A stretch of DNA of 64,000 nucleotides from Acinetobacter tjernbergiae DSM 14971 = CIP 107465 (lineage in GTDB: Bacteria > Pseudomonadota > Gammaproteobacteria > Pseudomonadales > Moraxellaceae): positions 33,505-97,504 of the forward strand of contig NZ_KB894368.1 of assembly GCF_000374425.1 (NCBI RefSeq), in the 5' to 3' direction. The notes under the pieces are model-generated. The model was not told the origin of the DNA. It was given only the letters and a program-made list of their open reading frames with translations, and searched no databases. Positions 34,227-46,331 of this stretch are shown here, in pieces. Both the position numbers and the translations under genes were made by a program. How positions within the stretch are numbered: position 1 is the first letter of the stretch; every line of letters begins with the position of its first letter.

Positions 34227-36076
34227 GTGATGCGTTACGTGTTGCCCTTGTGGGAAATCCAAACTGTGGTAAGACCTCTTTATTTAATCATCTGACAGGA
34301 ACACGTCAGAAAGTTGCCAATTATGCAGGCGTTACGGTTGAGCGTAAGATTGGGCATTTTCAACTTCCTTCTGGAAAAGCTGTACGTGTGCTGGATTTGC
34401 CAGGCACTTATAGTTTACAGGCAACAAGTCCTGACGAAGAAATTACCCGTGATGTGTGTCAAGGTAAGATTGCTGAGGAAGGGCAGCAAGATGCATTTTT
34501 ATGTGTCATTGATGCCACCAATTTAAAGCTTCATCTTGGCTTAGTATTGGAAATCATTGAGCTAGGTCGTCCAATCCTTGTGGTATTGAATATGATGGAC
34601 GAGGCGCGTCGTCGTGGTATTCAGATCAATACTCAAAAATTATCAGAGCGATTAGGTGTTCCCGTTGTTGAAACGGTTGCAGTCCGTAATTCGGGTATTG
34701 AAAATCTCCTACATGCCTTGGATCAAGAAAAATATGCAGTACCGCACACTGAGCTGAGTGGATTAACAGGTGAGCATCATCAGAAAATCCAAGTTATTTT
34801 TAAAGATGTCGTTCACTTTGTTGATCAGGAAGATAAGCGGACTGACTTTCTCGACAAAATCTTCTTACATCCTGTTTTAGGCTTATTAAGCCTTGCGCTG
34901 ATGATGTTTATTGTGTTCCAAGCCGTATTTGCTTGGGCTGCCCCATTTATGGATGGGATAGAAAGCTTTTTTGGATGGTTAGGTACGACTCTTGGTGCCC
35001 ATATTTCACAGCCTTTACTCCATAGTTTAGTTGTTGACGGGATTATTGCGGGTGCAGGTGGTGTTGTTGTGTTCTTGCCCCAGATTTTGATTCTGTTCTT
35101 CTTTATTTTAGTGTTGGAAGAGTCTGGGTATTTACCACGCGCAGCTTTTTTGCTCGACAAATTAATGTTTAAAGCAGGCCTCAGTGGTCGTGCGTTTATT
35201 CCGTTACTTTCAAGCTTTGCGTGTGCAGTGCCGGGCATTATGGCAACACGGAGTATTAGTGATCCGCGTGATCGTTTTACCACGATTATGGTTGCACCAT
35301 TAATGACTTGTTCAGCACGATTACCCGTCTATGCTTTATTGATTGCTGCGTTTATTCCAAGTCAAATGGTATGGGGGATTTTTAATCTACAAGGTTTGGT
35401 ACTCTTTGGCTTATATATGTCAGGGATCGTGAGTGCCTTGTGTGTTTCGATTGTGATGAAATTTCTACAAAAAGATAAATCACAACATGCGCTATTACTT
35501 GAGTTACCAAGTTATCGTATTCCAGATTTAAAGAGCGTTGGGATTGGCTTGCTTGATCGTGCCAAAATCTTTTTAAAACGTGTGGGTGGGATTATTTTTG
35601 CTCTTTCGATTTTACTTTGGTTCTTATGTACGTTCCCACAAGCCCCAGAGGGGGCGACACAACCTGCAATTGATTATAGTTTTGCGGGGATGTTAGGTCA
35701 CTTGATACAACCAATTTTTGCCCCAATTGGTTTTAATTGGCAGATTTGTATTGCATTGATTCCAGCGATGGCAGCACGTGAAGTAGTCGTTGCCGCATTG
35801 GGTACGGTCTATGCTTTATCTGGCGCTGATGATGATGCAGTGGCACAAGGCTTATCACATTTAATCAGTATGGATGGTACAGGTTGGTCGCTGGCAACGG
35901 GTTTATCTTTGTTAGTTTGGTTTATTTATGCGCCACATTGTTTGGCAACCTTAGCAACGGTACGCCGTGAGACGGGTTCATGGAAACATGTGGCAGTGAT
36001 GACGACTTATTTATTTGGTTTAGCGTATTTAATGTCTTTCTTTACTTACCAAATTGCATCACGCATTTGGGGTTAA
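34223..36076 (+). CDS. feoB: Ferrous iron transporter FeoB
   Basis: A 617-residue protein. The N-terminal G domain has GNPNCGKTSLFN (G1), LDLPGTYSL (G3) and NMMDEA (G4), followed by a helical spacer and a membrane domain of many helices. Both Gate motifs are present (GRAFIPLLSSFACAVPGI and its partner), as is TCSARLPVY. It moves Fe2+ across the inner membrane. It is shorter than E. coli FeoB (773), lacking C-terminal extensions. Translationally coupled to feoA. Confidence 0.95.
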   Translation: MSDALRVALVGNPNCGKTSLFNHLTGTRQKVANYAGVTVERKIGHFQLPSGKAVRVLDLPGTYSLQATSPDEEITRDVCQGKIAEEGQQDAFLCVIDATNLKLHLGLVLEIIELGRPILVVLNMMDEARRRGIQINTQKLSERLGVPVVETVAVRNSGIENLLHALDQEKYAVPHTELSGLTGEHHQKIQVIFKDVVHFVDQEDKRTDFLDKIFLHPVLGLLSLALMMFIVFQAVFAWAAPFMDGIESFFGWLGTTLGAHISQPLLHSLVVDGIIAGAGGVVVFLPQILILFFFILVLEESGYLPRAAFLLDKLMFKAGLSGRAFIPLLSSFACAVPGIMATRSISDPRDRFTTIMVAPLMTCSARLPVYALLIAAFIPSQMVWGIFNLQGLVLFGLYMSGIVSALCVSIVMKFLQKDKSQHALLLELPSYRIPDLKSVGIGLLDRAKIFLKRVGGIIFALSILLWFLCTFPQAPEGATQPAIDYSFAGMLGHLIQPIFAPIGFNWQICIALIPAMAAREVVVAALGTVYALSGADDDAVAQGLSHLISMDGTGWSLATGLSLLVWFIYAPHCLATLATVRRETGSWKHVAVMTTYLFGLAYLMSFFTYQIASRIWG

Positions 36077-36153
36077 GCAAGCAATCTCATAGTGAGTTGT
36101 CAGAACGGCAACTCATCCCCTTAAAAAGGAAGCTAATCATTGGAGAGTGGTTT

Positions 36154-36408
36154 ATGTTTGAGTACTTGATTATTGCTGTATTGGTGCTGTGGAGCGCGCT
36201 TGTTGTCTTTAAAAAAGTGTTCCCTAAAACCGCAAGTTCAAGCTTTCTTGCCTTATCGAATCTCTGTCAGCGTTTGGGTTGGCATCGTTTGGCAACATGG
36301 TTAAAGCCTAAACTCGTGGTGGGTTGTGGCGGAGGTTGCGGCTGTGCTGTCGATGATAATAATGAACCCAAGAAACAAGAAACCATTCAAGCGGTCAAAT
36401 GGCGTTAA
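36154..36408 (+). CDS. Small Cys-rich membrane protein downstream of feoB (DUF6587-like)
   Basis: An 84-residue protein starting at ATG 36154 (MFEYLIIAVLVLWSALVVFKKVF). It has one membrane helix near the N-terminus, a basic amphipathic middle, and a Cys/Gly cluster VVGCGGGCGCAVDD. The single helix plus a Cys-rich tail resembles the FeoB-associated Cys-rich membrane proteins that follow feoB in other bacteria and may take the place of FeoC. It follows feoB by 77 bases without a terminator. An upstream in-frame extension overlapping feoB is not needed. Confidence 0.75.
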   Translation: MFEYLIIAVLVLWSALVVFKKVFPKTASSSFLALSNLCQRLGWHRLATWLKPKLVVGCGGGCGCAVDDNNEPKKQETIQAVKWR

Positions 36409-36650
36409 AAGATAATGAGTGCTCATATTCTAGGGTACGGGCAATTTTTTAATGAAAATGAATTAAATTCAAAGAGAATCTTTAAGTCTTAAATATAAAG
36501 TGATTCTGATGTATTTTTACAATAATTATGTGGCTGACGTCTTATTTTATTGCTGATGAATATTGCAATACATGCGTTTGATTTTACGCACTGACACAAA
36601 AAAGCCTGAATAAAACGAAAACTGAAAAAGCATTTAAAACAGTAAAGTGC

Positions 36651-38052
<1,402 letters not shown>

Positions 38053-38062
38053 GAACAGATTT

Positions 38063-39256
38063 ATGGCTGATTTAGCCCCAAATACGGTACAAAAGATTTC
38101 GCAATTATTGAGTCGGTTGCCCAAGCTTCCTGCGGAAATGACAGCACGTAATATTCTCATTTTTTGCGTCATTTCTTTGCTGTGTTTCGGTTCGGTCATG
38201 GTGGCATCCGCATCGATGCCATATGCCGAATATATTCATGAGAACCCATTTTATTTCGTTGTTCGTCATGGGATCTCAATTTTGGTTGCGTCAGTGGTCG
38301 CAATCTTAACCTACCGAATTTCTTTGAATTTATGGTTCAAGAATGCTTTTCCTTTATGGCTAGTGACGATGGTCTTGTTGTTGGCCGTACTGGTTGTTGG
38401 CTCAGAAGTGAATGGTGCTCACCGTTGGATTAAGGTTGGTGGTTTTACATTACAGCCAACAGAGATTGCTAAAATTGTGATGGCAATTTTTACCGCAGAT
38501 TATGTGGTTCGTCGTGCTAAAGAAGTTCGAACGCATTGGAAAGGTTTATTGCGTTTGAGTGGAGTAATGGCATTAACTGTTGGGTTTATTGTCGCAGAAC
38601 CAGACTTAGGGGCAACGGTTGTAATTGTCCTCATGATGGTTGGTGTGTTTTTCTTGGCAGGCGCACCCGCAACACAATTTCTAATTATGTTAGGAGCAAT
38701 CCTCGCCGGGATTACAGCACTTATTTTATTTGAGCCTTTCCGTTTTCAACGATTAATTTCTTTTACAAACCCTTGGGCAGATCCATTAGGGGTCGGTTAT
38801 CAGTTATCGAATGCGTTGATGGCATTTGGGCGTGGAGAGTGGACTGGAACAGGCTTAGGTCATAGTGTGCAAAAACTTTCCTATCTTCCTGAAGCACATA
38901 CGGACTTTATGTTGGCTGTCCTTGGTGAAGAGTTTGGTTTTGTTGGTGTGACCTTGGTGATGGTTCTGTCCTTTACTATGCTGGCATGCTGTATTCGAAT
39001 AGGACATCGTGCTTTGCAACATAATTACTTGCGTGCAGGCTATTTGGCATACGGTATCAGTATTATTTTTCTCATGCAGATTTTGGTAAATGCGGGGATG
39101 AATATGGGCTTAATGCCAACCAAAGGTTTGACTTTGCCATTCATTAGTTATGGGGGAACATCTTTAATGATGTGTGCTGCAATGATTAGTCTAATCCTGA
39201 AAATTGATGCATCAACGCAAGAACTCAATCCAGTTAAAGAAGAATCAAATTTCTAA
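38063..39256 (+). CDS. ftsW: Septal peptidoglycan polymerase FtsW
   Basis: A 397-residue SEDS-family protein with about ten membrane helices. Signature segments are GAHRWIKVGGFTLQPTEIAKI, the catalytic-site region AEPDLGATVVI, GVGYQLSNALMAFGRGEWTGTGLG, YLPEAHTDFMLAVLGEEFGF and PTKGLTLPFISYGGTS. ATG 38063, eight bases after AGGA, is preferred; an upstream in-frame ATG would overlap murD. It polymerises glycan strands with PBP3 at the septum. Confidence 0.95.
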   Translation: MADLAPNTVQKISQLLSRLPKLPAEMTARNILIFCVISLLCFGSVMVASASMPYAEYIHENPFYFVVRHGISILVASVVAILTYRISLNLWFKNAFPLWLVTMVLLLAVLVVGSEVNGAHRWIKVGGFTLQPTEIAKIVMAIFTADYVVRRAKEVRTHWKGLLRLSGVMALTVGFIVAEPDLGATVVIVLMMVGVFFLAGAPATQFLIMLGAILAGITALILFEPFRFQRLISFTNPWADPLGVGYQLSNALMAFGRGEWTGTGLGHSVQKLSYLPEAHTDFMLAVLGEEFGFVGVTLVMVLSFTMLACCIRIGHRALQHNYLRAGYLAYGISIIFLMQILVNAGMNMGLMPTKGLTLPFISYGGTSLMMCAAMISLILKIDASTQELNPVKEESNF

Positions 39257-39270
39257 TCGTATCGAAAATA

Positions 39271-39300
39271 AAAAGCTCTACTTTAAGTAGGGCTTTTTTA
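39271..39300. terminator. Bidirectional terminator between ftsW and gluQRS
   Basis: Hairpin AGCTCTACTT / AAGTAGGGCT with an A-run on the left and a T-run on the right, between convergent genes. Confidence 0.85.
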
Positions 39301-39304
39301 TGGC

Positions 39305-40168
39305 TTATAAGAAAGTACCTGTGAGATGGATGCCTCTAGGAATTAAATTGATATCCCATTGTTGGACAGCTTGTTGCAGCATGATACGTGGCTGGTCAAG
39401 TTCAACCAACGGTTGCCCTAAAGCTAAAATGGCTTGCTGTAATAGGTTTGATGCTTTGCTGATATCTAGTGCTTGTGCCAGATTTTGTTTAGACAGTTTT
39501 TGCCCTTGATCATTCATTGCAAGCGGTAAATGCATATAGCTGAGACTAGGATAATTGAGTAAAGAACCCAACCAGATTTGTCGAGCGGTGTTATCCAATA
39601 GATCTGCGCCACGTACCACATGAGTAATGCCCTGTAGATCGTCATCTACGACCACAGCCAATTGATAGCTCATAATGCCATCACGGCGCTTGAGTACGAA
39701 ATCACCTAGATCATGTTTTAAGTTGGAAGATTGCTGACCTTGTAAGCGATCCTCAAAACAAATCAATTGATCAGCAACTTTCAAGCGAATAGCTTGATCA
39801 TTGAAATCCAGATGTAAATCGCGGCAAGTACCAACATAGATATGATTTGAACCGAGCATTTTACGGGTACATTGACAGGCATAGATCGCATCTAAGTGTT
39901 TTAACTGCTCAAGGACTTGTGCATAAATCTCTAAACGATCTTTTTGGCAAATAATTTCTGCATCGGGTTCAAATTGAAAGGCATCAATACAAGATCGGAT
40001 ATGGTTTTCACTATTGGGATAGATACGAGGAATATCGGTATCTTCAATTCGAACTAGCCATTTGCCGTGGTTGGCTTTGGCATCACAGTAACTTGCGACT
40101 GCGGTGAGTAGGGAGCCAAAATGCAATGGGCCAGTTGGAGAGGGAGCAAATCGTCCGATGTAAGGCAT
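39305..40168 (-). CDS. gluQ: Glutamyl-Q tRNA(Asp) synthetase
   Basis: A 287-residue truncated glutamyl-tRNA synthetase paralogue without an anticodon-binding domain. It begins YIGRFAPSPTGPLHFGSLLTAVASY (HIGH-like signature), carries the zinc site CQCTRKMLG ... CR, and has a KMSKS-like QKLSKQNLAQAL. It attaches Glu to queuosine in tRNA(Asp). It follows dksA on the same strand, as in E. coli, here with a repeat element between them. Confidence 0.93.
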   Translation of the reverse strand: MPYIGRFAPSPTGPLHFGSLLTAVASYCDAKANHGKWLVRIEDTDIPRIYPNSENHIRSCIDAFQFEPDAEIICQKDRLEIYAQVLEQLKHLDAIYACQCTRKMLGSNHIYVGTCRDLHLDFNDQAIRLKVADQLICFEDRLQGQQSSNLKHDLGDFVLKRRDGIMSYQLAVVVDDDLQGITHVVRGADLLDNTARQIWLGSLLNYPSLSYMHLPLAMNDQGQKLSKQNLAQALDISKASNLLQQAILALGQPLVELDQPRIMLQQAVQQWDINLIPRGIHLTGTFL

Positions 40169-40192
40169 AAAGATTTTATTGTTGTGTATTTC

Positions 40193-40295
40193 AATCCTTC
40201 TCCAGCCCCTCCTATAAAGGAGGGGAAATACTCGAATATCATAAATCTTTCAATTCGTAGTATTCCTCCCTTTTCAAAGGGAGGTTGGGAGGGAT
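40193..40295. repeat. Palindromic intergenic repeat, copy 2 (103 bp, between dksA and gluQRS)
   Basis: Ends AATCC and GGATT. Two internal hairpins, CCCCTCC TATAAA GGAGGGG and CCTCCCTTT TC AAAGGGAGG, lie near opposite ends in inverted arrangement, joined by an A/T-rich middle. This is a REPIN-like architecture. The right end lies two bases from the dksA stop codon. Confidence 0.8.
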
Positions 40296-40297
40296 TA

Positions 40298-40831
40298 TTA
40301 ACCGTTATTTTGCTTTTCTTTGATTTCAGCCAAAGTCTTGCAATCGATACATAAAGTCGCTGTTGGACGTGCTTCTAAACGGCGTAAGCCAATTTCGATA
40401 CCACAGGTTTCACAGAAACCGTAATCTTCGTTTTGAATTGTTTCAAGTGATTGTTCGATTTTACGAATGAGCTTACGTTCACGGTCACGAGTACGTAATT
40501 CAATTGCAAATTCTTCTTCCTGAGTTGCTCGGTCATTGACATCGGGAAGAGCGGTTGATTCATCTTGCATCGTATTCAATGTGCGATCAACTTCAGACAT
40601 TAACTCTGCTTTCCAAGCATTTAAAATCTGGCGGAAATGTACGAGTTGTCCTTCAGACATATATTCTTCATTTTTCTTCGGCTGATAAGGCGCAATTCCA
40701 AACAAGCTTGCAGTCGTACCACTTTCTGAAGCCTTTGGTTTGGTTTTACGTACACGTTTCACAGCCGCTTTCTGATCGTCGATCACTTCTGTTTGTTCGT
40801 CCAAGACTTGATTTTGGTTGTCATTCGCCAT
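40298..40831 (-). CDS. dksA: RNA polymerase-binding transcription factor DksA
   Basis: A 177-residue protein. A variable N-terminal tail rich in Gln/Lys comes first. The coiled-coil domain (about 55-130) carries the tip residues in LPDVNDRATQEEEFAIELRTRDRERKL. The zinc finger CETCGIEIGLRRLEARPTATLCIDCK closes the protein. With ppGpp, DksA enters the polymerase secondary channel and retunes rRNA and amino-acid promoters. ATG 40831, nine bases after AGGA, is preferred to ATG 40840. Its stop is almost contiguous with a repeat element. Confidence 0.95.
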   Translation of the reverse strand: MANDNQNQVLDEQTEVIDDQKAAVKRVRKTKPKASESGTTASLFGIAPYQPKKNEEYMSEGQLVHFRQILNAWKAELMSEVDRTLNTMQDESTALPDVNDRATQEEEFAIELRTRDRERKLIRKIEQSLETIQNEDYGFCETCGIEIGLRRLEARPTATLCIDCKTLAEIKEKQNNG

Positions 40832-41020
40832 ATAGGGCATTCCTCATCATACACGTACTATCTATACGCAAAAAATATGGTGATATGCAAGTGTTTTTAT
40901 AGAAACCCGAGATGGTTTCTTCCATCAGGGGTCGCCATCATATAGAGTTTTTGGGCAAGATGGTAGTCATTCTGGTCTAGATTCCTTGAGAAATTGACAA
41001 TGTAATTTGTAAACAAAGGT

Positions 41021-41836
41021 TTAGTCATATCCAAGGACTTCAGAGCTCTTCAATCTTTGAGAAGTGGAAAGCCGATAAACTTGTGTTTCCAATTCTCCAT
41101 TTGCTTTTAAACAAATATAGCGATAACCAGGGTGTTCTTCGTCAAGCGCAAATTTTTCACTCTGAGGCTTAAACTGAATACATGTTGATGGTGTTGATAA
41201 GAACACAACGTTTTGCCAAGTATTCACAGAATCTTGATGAACATGACCACAGAGAATCGCTTTGATGTTTGAGAATGGTTGAATTGTTTCTAATAAATCA
41301 GACGAGTTTTTTAGTTTGTGCTGATCAATCCATGTCGATTGCATCGCAAATGGATGGTGATGACAAGCAATGATGATATGGCGATCATGATATTGTTTTA
41401 ATAATTCAGTTAATTGCTCAAGACCAATAGCAGCAATCTTTCCATCAATTCGTTTTGGTTGCGCGCTATTGAGCAAAATAATACACCAGTTACCTATTTC
41501 AACGACAGTGGGTTGATTTGGATCTGATTCATGAAATGGAAAGTGTGCGATGTCATCGTGATTGCCAGGTGTTTGAAAAAATGGAATACCTAGGCTTTGC
41601 ATATGCTCAAGATAGCGATGGTATGTCACAGGTGTTGGGCTTTGTGCCAAGTCACCCGTGTGTACGATCATATCAATCTGTGGATGTTGTTGGCGCATCA
41701 AGTCAATTACTGCACGAAAGCTTTGCTCAGGTTGCATCCCGACAAATTCTAAATGTGGATACTCTAATAAGTGCGTATCTGTAATTTGTATGATCACAAA
41801 ATCTTTTTGTGATAATGTTGAGACTTGAAAAGCCAC
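41021..41836 (-). CDS. cpdA: Metallophosphoesterase, probable cyclic-AMP phosphodiesterase CpdA
   Basis: A 271-residue calcineurin-like phosphoesterase with the metal-binding series QITDTHLL (DxH), VHTGDLAQ (GDxx), TPGNHDD (GNHD), HHHPF and GHVHQD. This pattern and the length match CpdA, which hydrolyses cAMP. It lies next to nudF, as in E. coli. Start GTG 41836 follows GAGGGG at seven bases. Confidence 0.87.
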   Translation of the reverse strand: MAFQVSTLSQKDFVIIQITDTHLLEYPHLEFVGMQPEQSFRAVIDLMRQQHPQIDMIVHTGDLAQSPTPVTYHRYLEHMQSLGIPFFQTPGNHDDIAHFPFHESDPNQPTVVEIGNWCIILLNSAQPKRIDGKIAAIGLEQLTELLKQYHDRHIIIACHHHPFAMQSTWIDQHKLKNSSDLLETIQPFSNIKAILCGHVHQDSVNTWQNVVFLSTPSTCIQFKPQSEKFALDEEHPGYRYICLKANGELETQVYRLSTSQRLKSSEVLGYD

Positions 41837-41857
41837 CGTCTTACCCCTCCAGATTTA

Positions 41858-42469
41858 TTATCGTCGTTGTATGTGTTGAGTAAGCCATTGTAATGCCATA
41901 ATTACAGGGGCATTTCTCAAACGCCCATTTTGAAATAACATCGCAAGTTCAGAATAATCAAATAGGTGAAGTTGAATATTTTCACCTTCATCGGGTACAC
42001 CAAAGATGCCGCCTTGCATGGGTAATTCAACCTCAGCTGCATATAAATGAAAGAATTCAGCGCATGCACCTGCTGAAGGATAGAAACTGAACAAGTGTTG
42101 TAATGTCTCCACCTGACAGCCAGATTCTTCTAAACTTTCTCGGCGAATACAGGTTTCAGGAGACTCATCTCCATCAAGCACACCTGCAATCACTTCAAGT
42201 TGCCATGCTGACTCTGGATCATTCAATGCACCTACACGAAACTGTTCAATCAGTGCAAAACGTTGTTGTTGATTGTTATAAAGTAAAACGCCAGCAGCTT
42301 CTGGACGATGTATCAATTCTCGCTGAATGCGTGGTGAGTAATCAGATCGATTAAATAATCGATGTGAGAGGCTCACTTTCTCAACTTGAATGAATCCTCG
42401 GAATAAAAATTCTCGAGATTCTATCGTAACGTCGGATGCTGAATAGCTGGCGTGGTCAAGAATATTCAT
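41858..42469 (-). CDS. nudF: ADP-ribose pyrophosphatase (Nudix)
   Basis: A 203-residue Nudix hydrolase. The Nudix box runs GVLDGDESPETCIRRESLEESGC (residues G...RExLEExG), and the N-terminal strand domain ESREFLFRGFIQVEKVSLSHRLF matches E. coli NudF. It splits ADP-ribose to AMP and ribose phosphate. ATG 42469 is taken; a TTG two codons earlier is possible. It is followed by cpdA, likely in one operon. Confidence 0.9.
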   Translation of the reverse strand: MNILDHASYSASDVTIESREFLFRGFIQVEKVSLSHRLFNRSDYSPRIQRELIHRPEAAGVLLYNNQQQRFALIEQFRVGALNDPESAWQLEVIAGVLDGDESPETCIRRESLEESGCQVETLQHLFSFYPSAGACAEFFHLYAAEVELPMQGGIFGVPDEGENIQLHLFDYSELAMLFQNGRLRNAPVIMALQWLTQHIQRR

Positions 42470-42544
42470 CTTCAATCAGGATGAGATTGTACATATCTCA
42501 TCCTAACCGAGAATGATGGATGGTCAAATCTTTTTTTAGTCGAT

Positions 42545-44449
<1,905 letters not shown>

Positions 44450-44530
44450 CTAATATAAAGCATTAACGAATCAAGCACGATCAAAAACGATGGCGAATTT
44501 ATCTCTATGATAAATAGAAGCTAGGTTTTT

Positions 44531-44648
44531 GCTGGGCTTGATTCCTACGCAGGTGTTAACCTGATCAGGTTCAACGGTACTTATCTTTAAATCTTTTTGA
44601 TTAAGATAATCTCAGCAGTTGGTTAACTGCGCTCCGTCAAGCTAGGTG
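44531..44648 (-). promoter_or_regulatory. TPP riboswitch (THI element) controlling thiC
   Basis: On the minus strand the THI-box elements appear in order. The P1 stem is TCAAGC (44642-44637) with GCTTGA (44541-44536). CTGAGAT is near 44614, and the conserved core TTGAACCTGATCAGGTTAACACCTGCGTAGG is centred at 44558. Thiamin pyrophosphate binding would lower thiC expression. About 90 bases separate it from the thiC start. Confidence 0.95.
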
Positions 44649-44792
44649 TTTAGACTAACAGATTTTGAATTTTTTTTTGTATCTATTAATACCATTCGAC
44701 AATAGGTAAATACATGCTATTGTCATAAAAGCTTCATCATAGCTGTGTTTTAATCACCAATCATTTTCCCATGTGTCTAGTGGAGGCATACT

Positions 44793-45515
44793 GTGAGTCC
44801 AAGCAATCCTGTCTTAAGTCACCATATTTCTTCACAATTTAATGAGGACCTACAAGGTGTACATACTAAATTTATGACCATGGGTGGATTGGTAGAGCAA
44901 CAGGTTGCGAATGCAATTCATGCTTTATTAGACACAGATGAAAATTTGGCTATTGATGTGCAATTTAAAGATAACGTTGTTAATCAATATGAACGTGATA
45001 TTGATGAAGGCTTAACTTTAATTTTAGCTCGTCGTCATCCAGCTGCAATTGATTTACGTATGGTAATCGCCATGAGTAAAGCCAATACCGATTTAGAGCG
45101 TATCGGTGATGAGGCAGCAAAAATTGCTCGCATTGCTCAGAATTTATGCGAAGAAGGTCAGTCACCACGTGGTTATATGGAAACACGCCATATTGGGAAC
45201 CAAGTACGAGTGATGATCCATGATGCTTTGGATGCTTTCGCGCGTTTAGATGTCGATCAAGCTTTAAAAGTGGTGATGGCGGATGTAGACATTGATCGTG
45301 AATATCAGTCGGCAACGCGCACTTTAATGACCTATATGATTGAAGATCCACGCCATATTTCACGTGTGATTAATGTGATGTGGGTGCTACGTTCGTTAGA
45401 GCGAATTGGTGATCATGCCCGTAATATTTCAGAACAAGTGATTTATATGGCAAAAGGTATGGATGTTCGTCATACCAGTATTGAAGAAATTGAACAAAAA
45501 GTGAACCAAAAATAA
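44793..45515 (+). CDS. phoU: Phosphate signalling protein PhoU
   Basis: A 240-residue all-helical protein with two repeated three-helix PhoU domains. Metal-binding signatures are DLERIGDEAAKIARIA and SLERIGDHARNISEQVIYM. Start GTG 44793 follows GTGGAGG. It represses the Pho regulon and restrains phosphate uptake. No pst or phoBR genes adjoin it, so it is a detached single gene ending at a strong terminator. Confidence 0.94.
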   Translation: MSPSNPVLSHHISSQFNEDLQGVHTKFMTMGGLVEQQVANAIHALLDTDENLAIDVQFKDNVVNQYERDIDEGLTLILARRHPAAIDLRMVIAMSKANTDLERIGDEAAKIARIAQNLCEEGQSPRGYMETRHIGNQVRVMIHDALDAFARLDVDQALKVVMADVDIDREYQSATRTLMTYMIEDPRHISRVINVMWVLRSLERIGDHARNISEQVIYMAKGMDVRHTSIEEIEQKVNQK

Positions 45516-45536
45516 TAGTAAAAATAAAATAATTTT

Positions 45537-45566
45537 AAACCGCTCGAATATGAGCGGTTTTTTTAT
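45537..45566 (+). terminator. Rho-independent terminator of phoU
   Basis: Hairpin AAACCGCTC GAATAT GAGCGGTTT followed by a T-run. Confidence 0.92.
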
Positions 45567-45591
45567 TGATGGATTAAATGGGGGAGAATAA

Positions 45592-46106
45592 ATGAATCAG
45601 CACTCTCAGTTAAAGCTAGAACAAATTAAATTGTTTGGCAGAAGGATAAGGTGCTTGTTTTACTACGGATAAAATCACAGTTGAGGGTAATCCGATTAAA
45701 TTTATGTATTGTGAATACCCTGATAATGATGTGGATCGTGTTAATGCCAGTCAGTTAGGCATTTTTAATCCTCTCCTTGCGAAGCGATGCTTCTCACCTT
45801 TTTTAAAGGAGGGAGTGTTTCGAAATTCAATATGGTGTTGAATTCAATGATGTTCCCCTCTTTTCAAAGAGGGGTTAGGGGAGATTGATCAATCAGTAAT
45901 AACGAAAGTACGCTTAACTGATCAGCATTCAGGTTTGGAATCCGATGAGTATATGAATAATGCAAATAACATGGTTGTTTATGATGTCAATACTATTGCT
46001 CACTGTGATGAATCAATTATTCCATTGCCTTGTAGGCGGCGTCTTTGAGAAGACAATCATACCTAGTGAATTTCAACCTGTTTTTGATTTTACTGTTGAA
46101 GAATAA
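45592..46106 (+). pseudogene. Decayed gene with DUF2185-like segments, interrupted by a repeat element
   Basis: ATG 45592 opens MNQHSQLKLEQIKLFG and soon goes out of frame. Another frame continues with GACFTTDKITVEGNPIKFMY, then QLGIF at 45766, where a 120-bp repeat begins. After the repeat, DQSVITKVRLTDQHSGLESDEYMNNANNM and VVYDVNTIAHCDESIIPLP follow. A last frame change near 46030 leads to FQPVFDFTVEE and TAA 46106. The TTDKITVEG and YDVNTIA parts resemble DUF2185 (immunity-like) proteins. At least two frameshifts and one insertion mark it as dead. Confidence 0.7.
45767..45886. repeat. Palindromic repeat, copy 3 (120 bp, inserted in a pseudogene)
   Basis: Starts AATCCTCTCC and ends GGGGTTAGGGGAGATT, with internal hairpin CCCCTCTTT TC AAAGAGGGG. 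Deleting exactly these 120 bases joins GGC ATT TTT to GAT CAA TCA and restores an open frame across the junction, which defines the element's ends. Confidence 0.85.
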
Positions 46107-46229
46107 AAAAATCCCAGACTTCGGGGGAAAGTCTGGGAGAGAAATATCATGCACTGCTTGAGATATCAAATGATCTCTTTGTGTTTCTGTTATTCAATAT
46201 AGCTTTGTGATAGAGCTTTGTCATGTAGA
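46105..46229 (-). ncRNA. Candidate small RNA with its own terminator
   Basis: A strong minus-strand terminator (hairpin TCCCAGACT / AGTCTGGGA, 46138-46112, then seven T) has no gene upstream of it: yggX already ends at its own terminator near 46280. A -10-like TATACA lies at 46241-46236, which would give a transcript of about 125 bases. The -35 is poor. No conserved peptide is seen on either strand. Confidence 0.3.
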
Positions 46230-46279
46230 CAACTGTGTATACTCTGTAATGCTTTATTACTTATGTAAATATCACGTAA

Positions 46280-46305
46280 AAAGAGAGCTATATTTAGCTC
46301 TCTTT
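46280..46305 (-). terminator. Terminator of yggX
   Basis: Perfect hairpin with arms AAAGAGAGCTA and TAGCTCTCTTT; on the minus strand it is followed by TTTTT. It lies 27 bases after the yggX stop. Confidence 0.88.
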
Positions 46306-46331
46306 GATTCAGTGGTGTTAGCTGAAATGAT

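Noticed and set aside
34825..35283. Minus-strand open frame inside feoB
   Set aside because: Antisense shadow of the strongly conserved FeoB membrane domain; no ribosome site or family resemblance.
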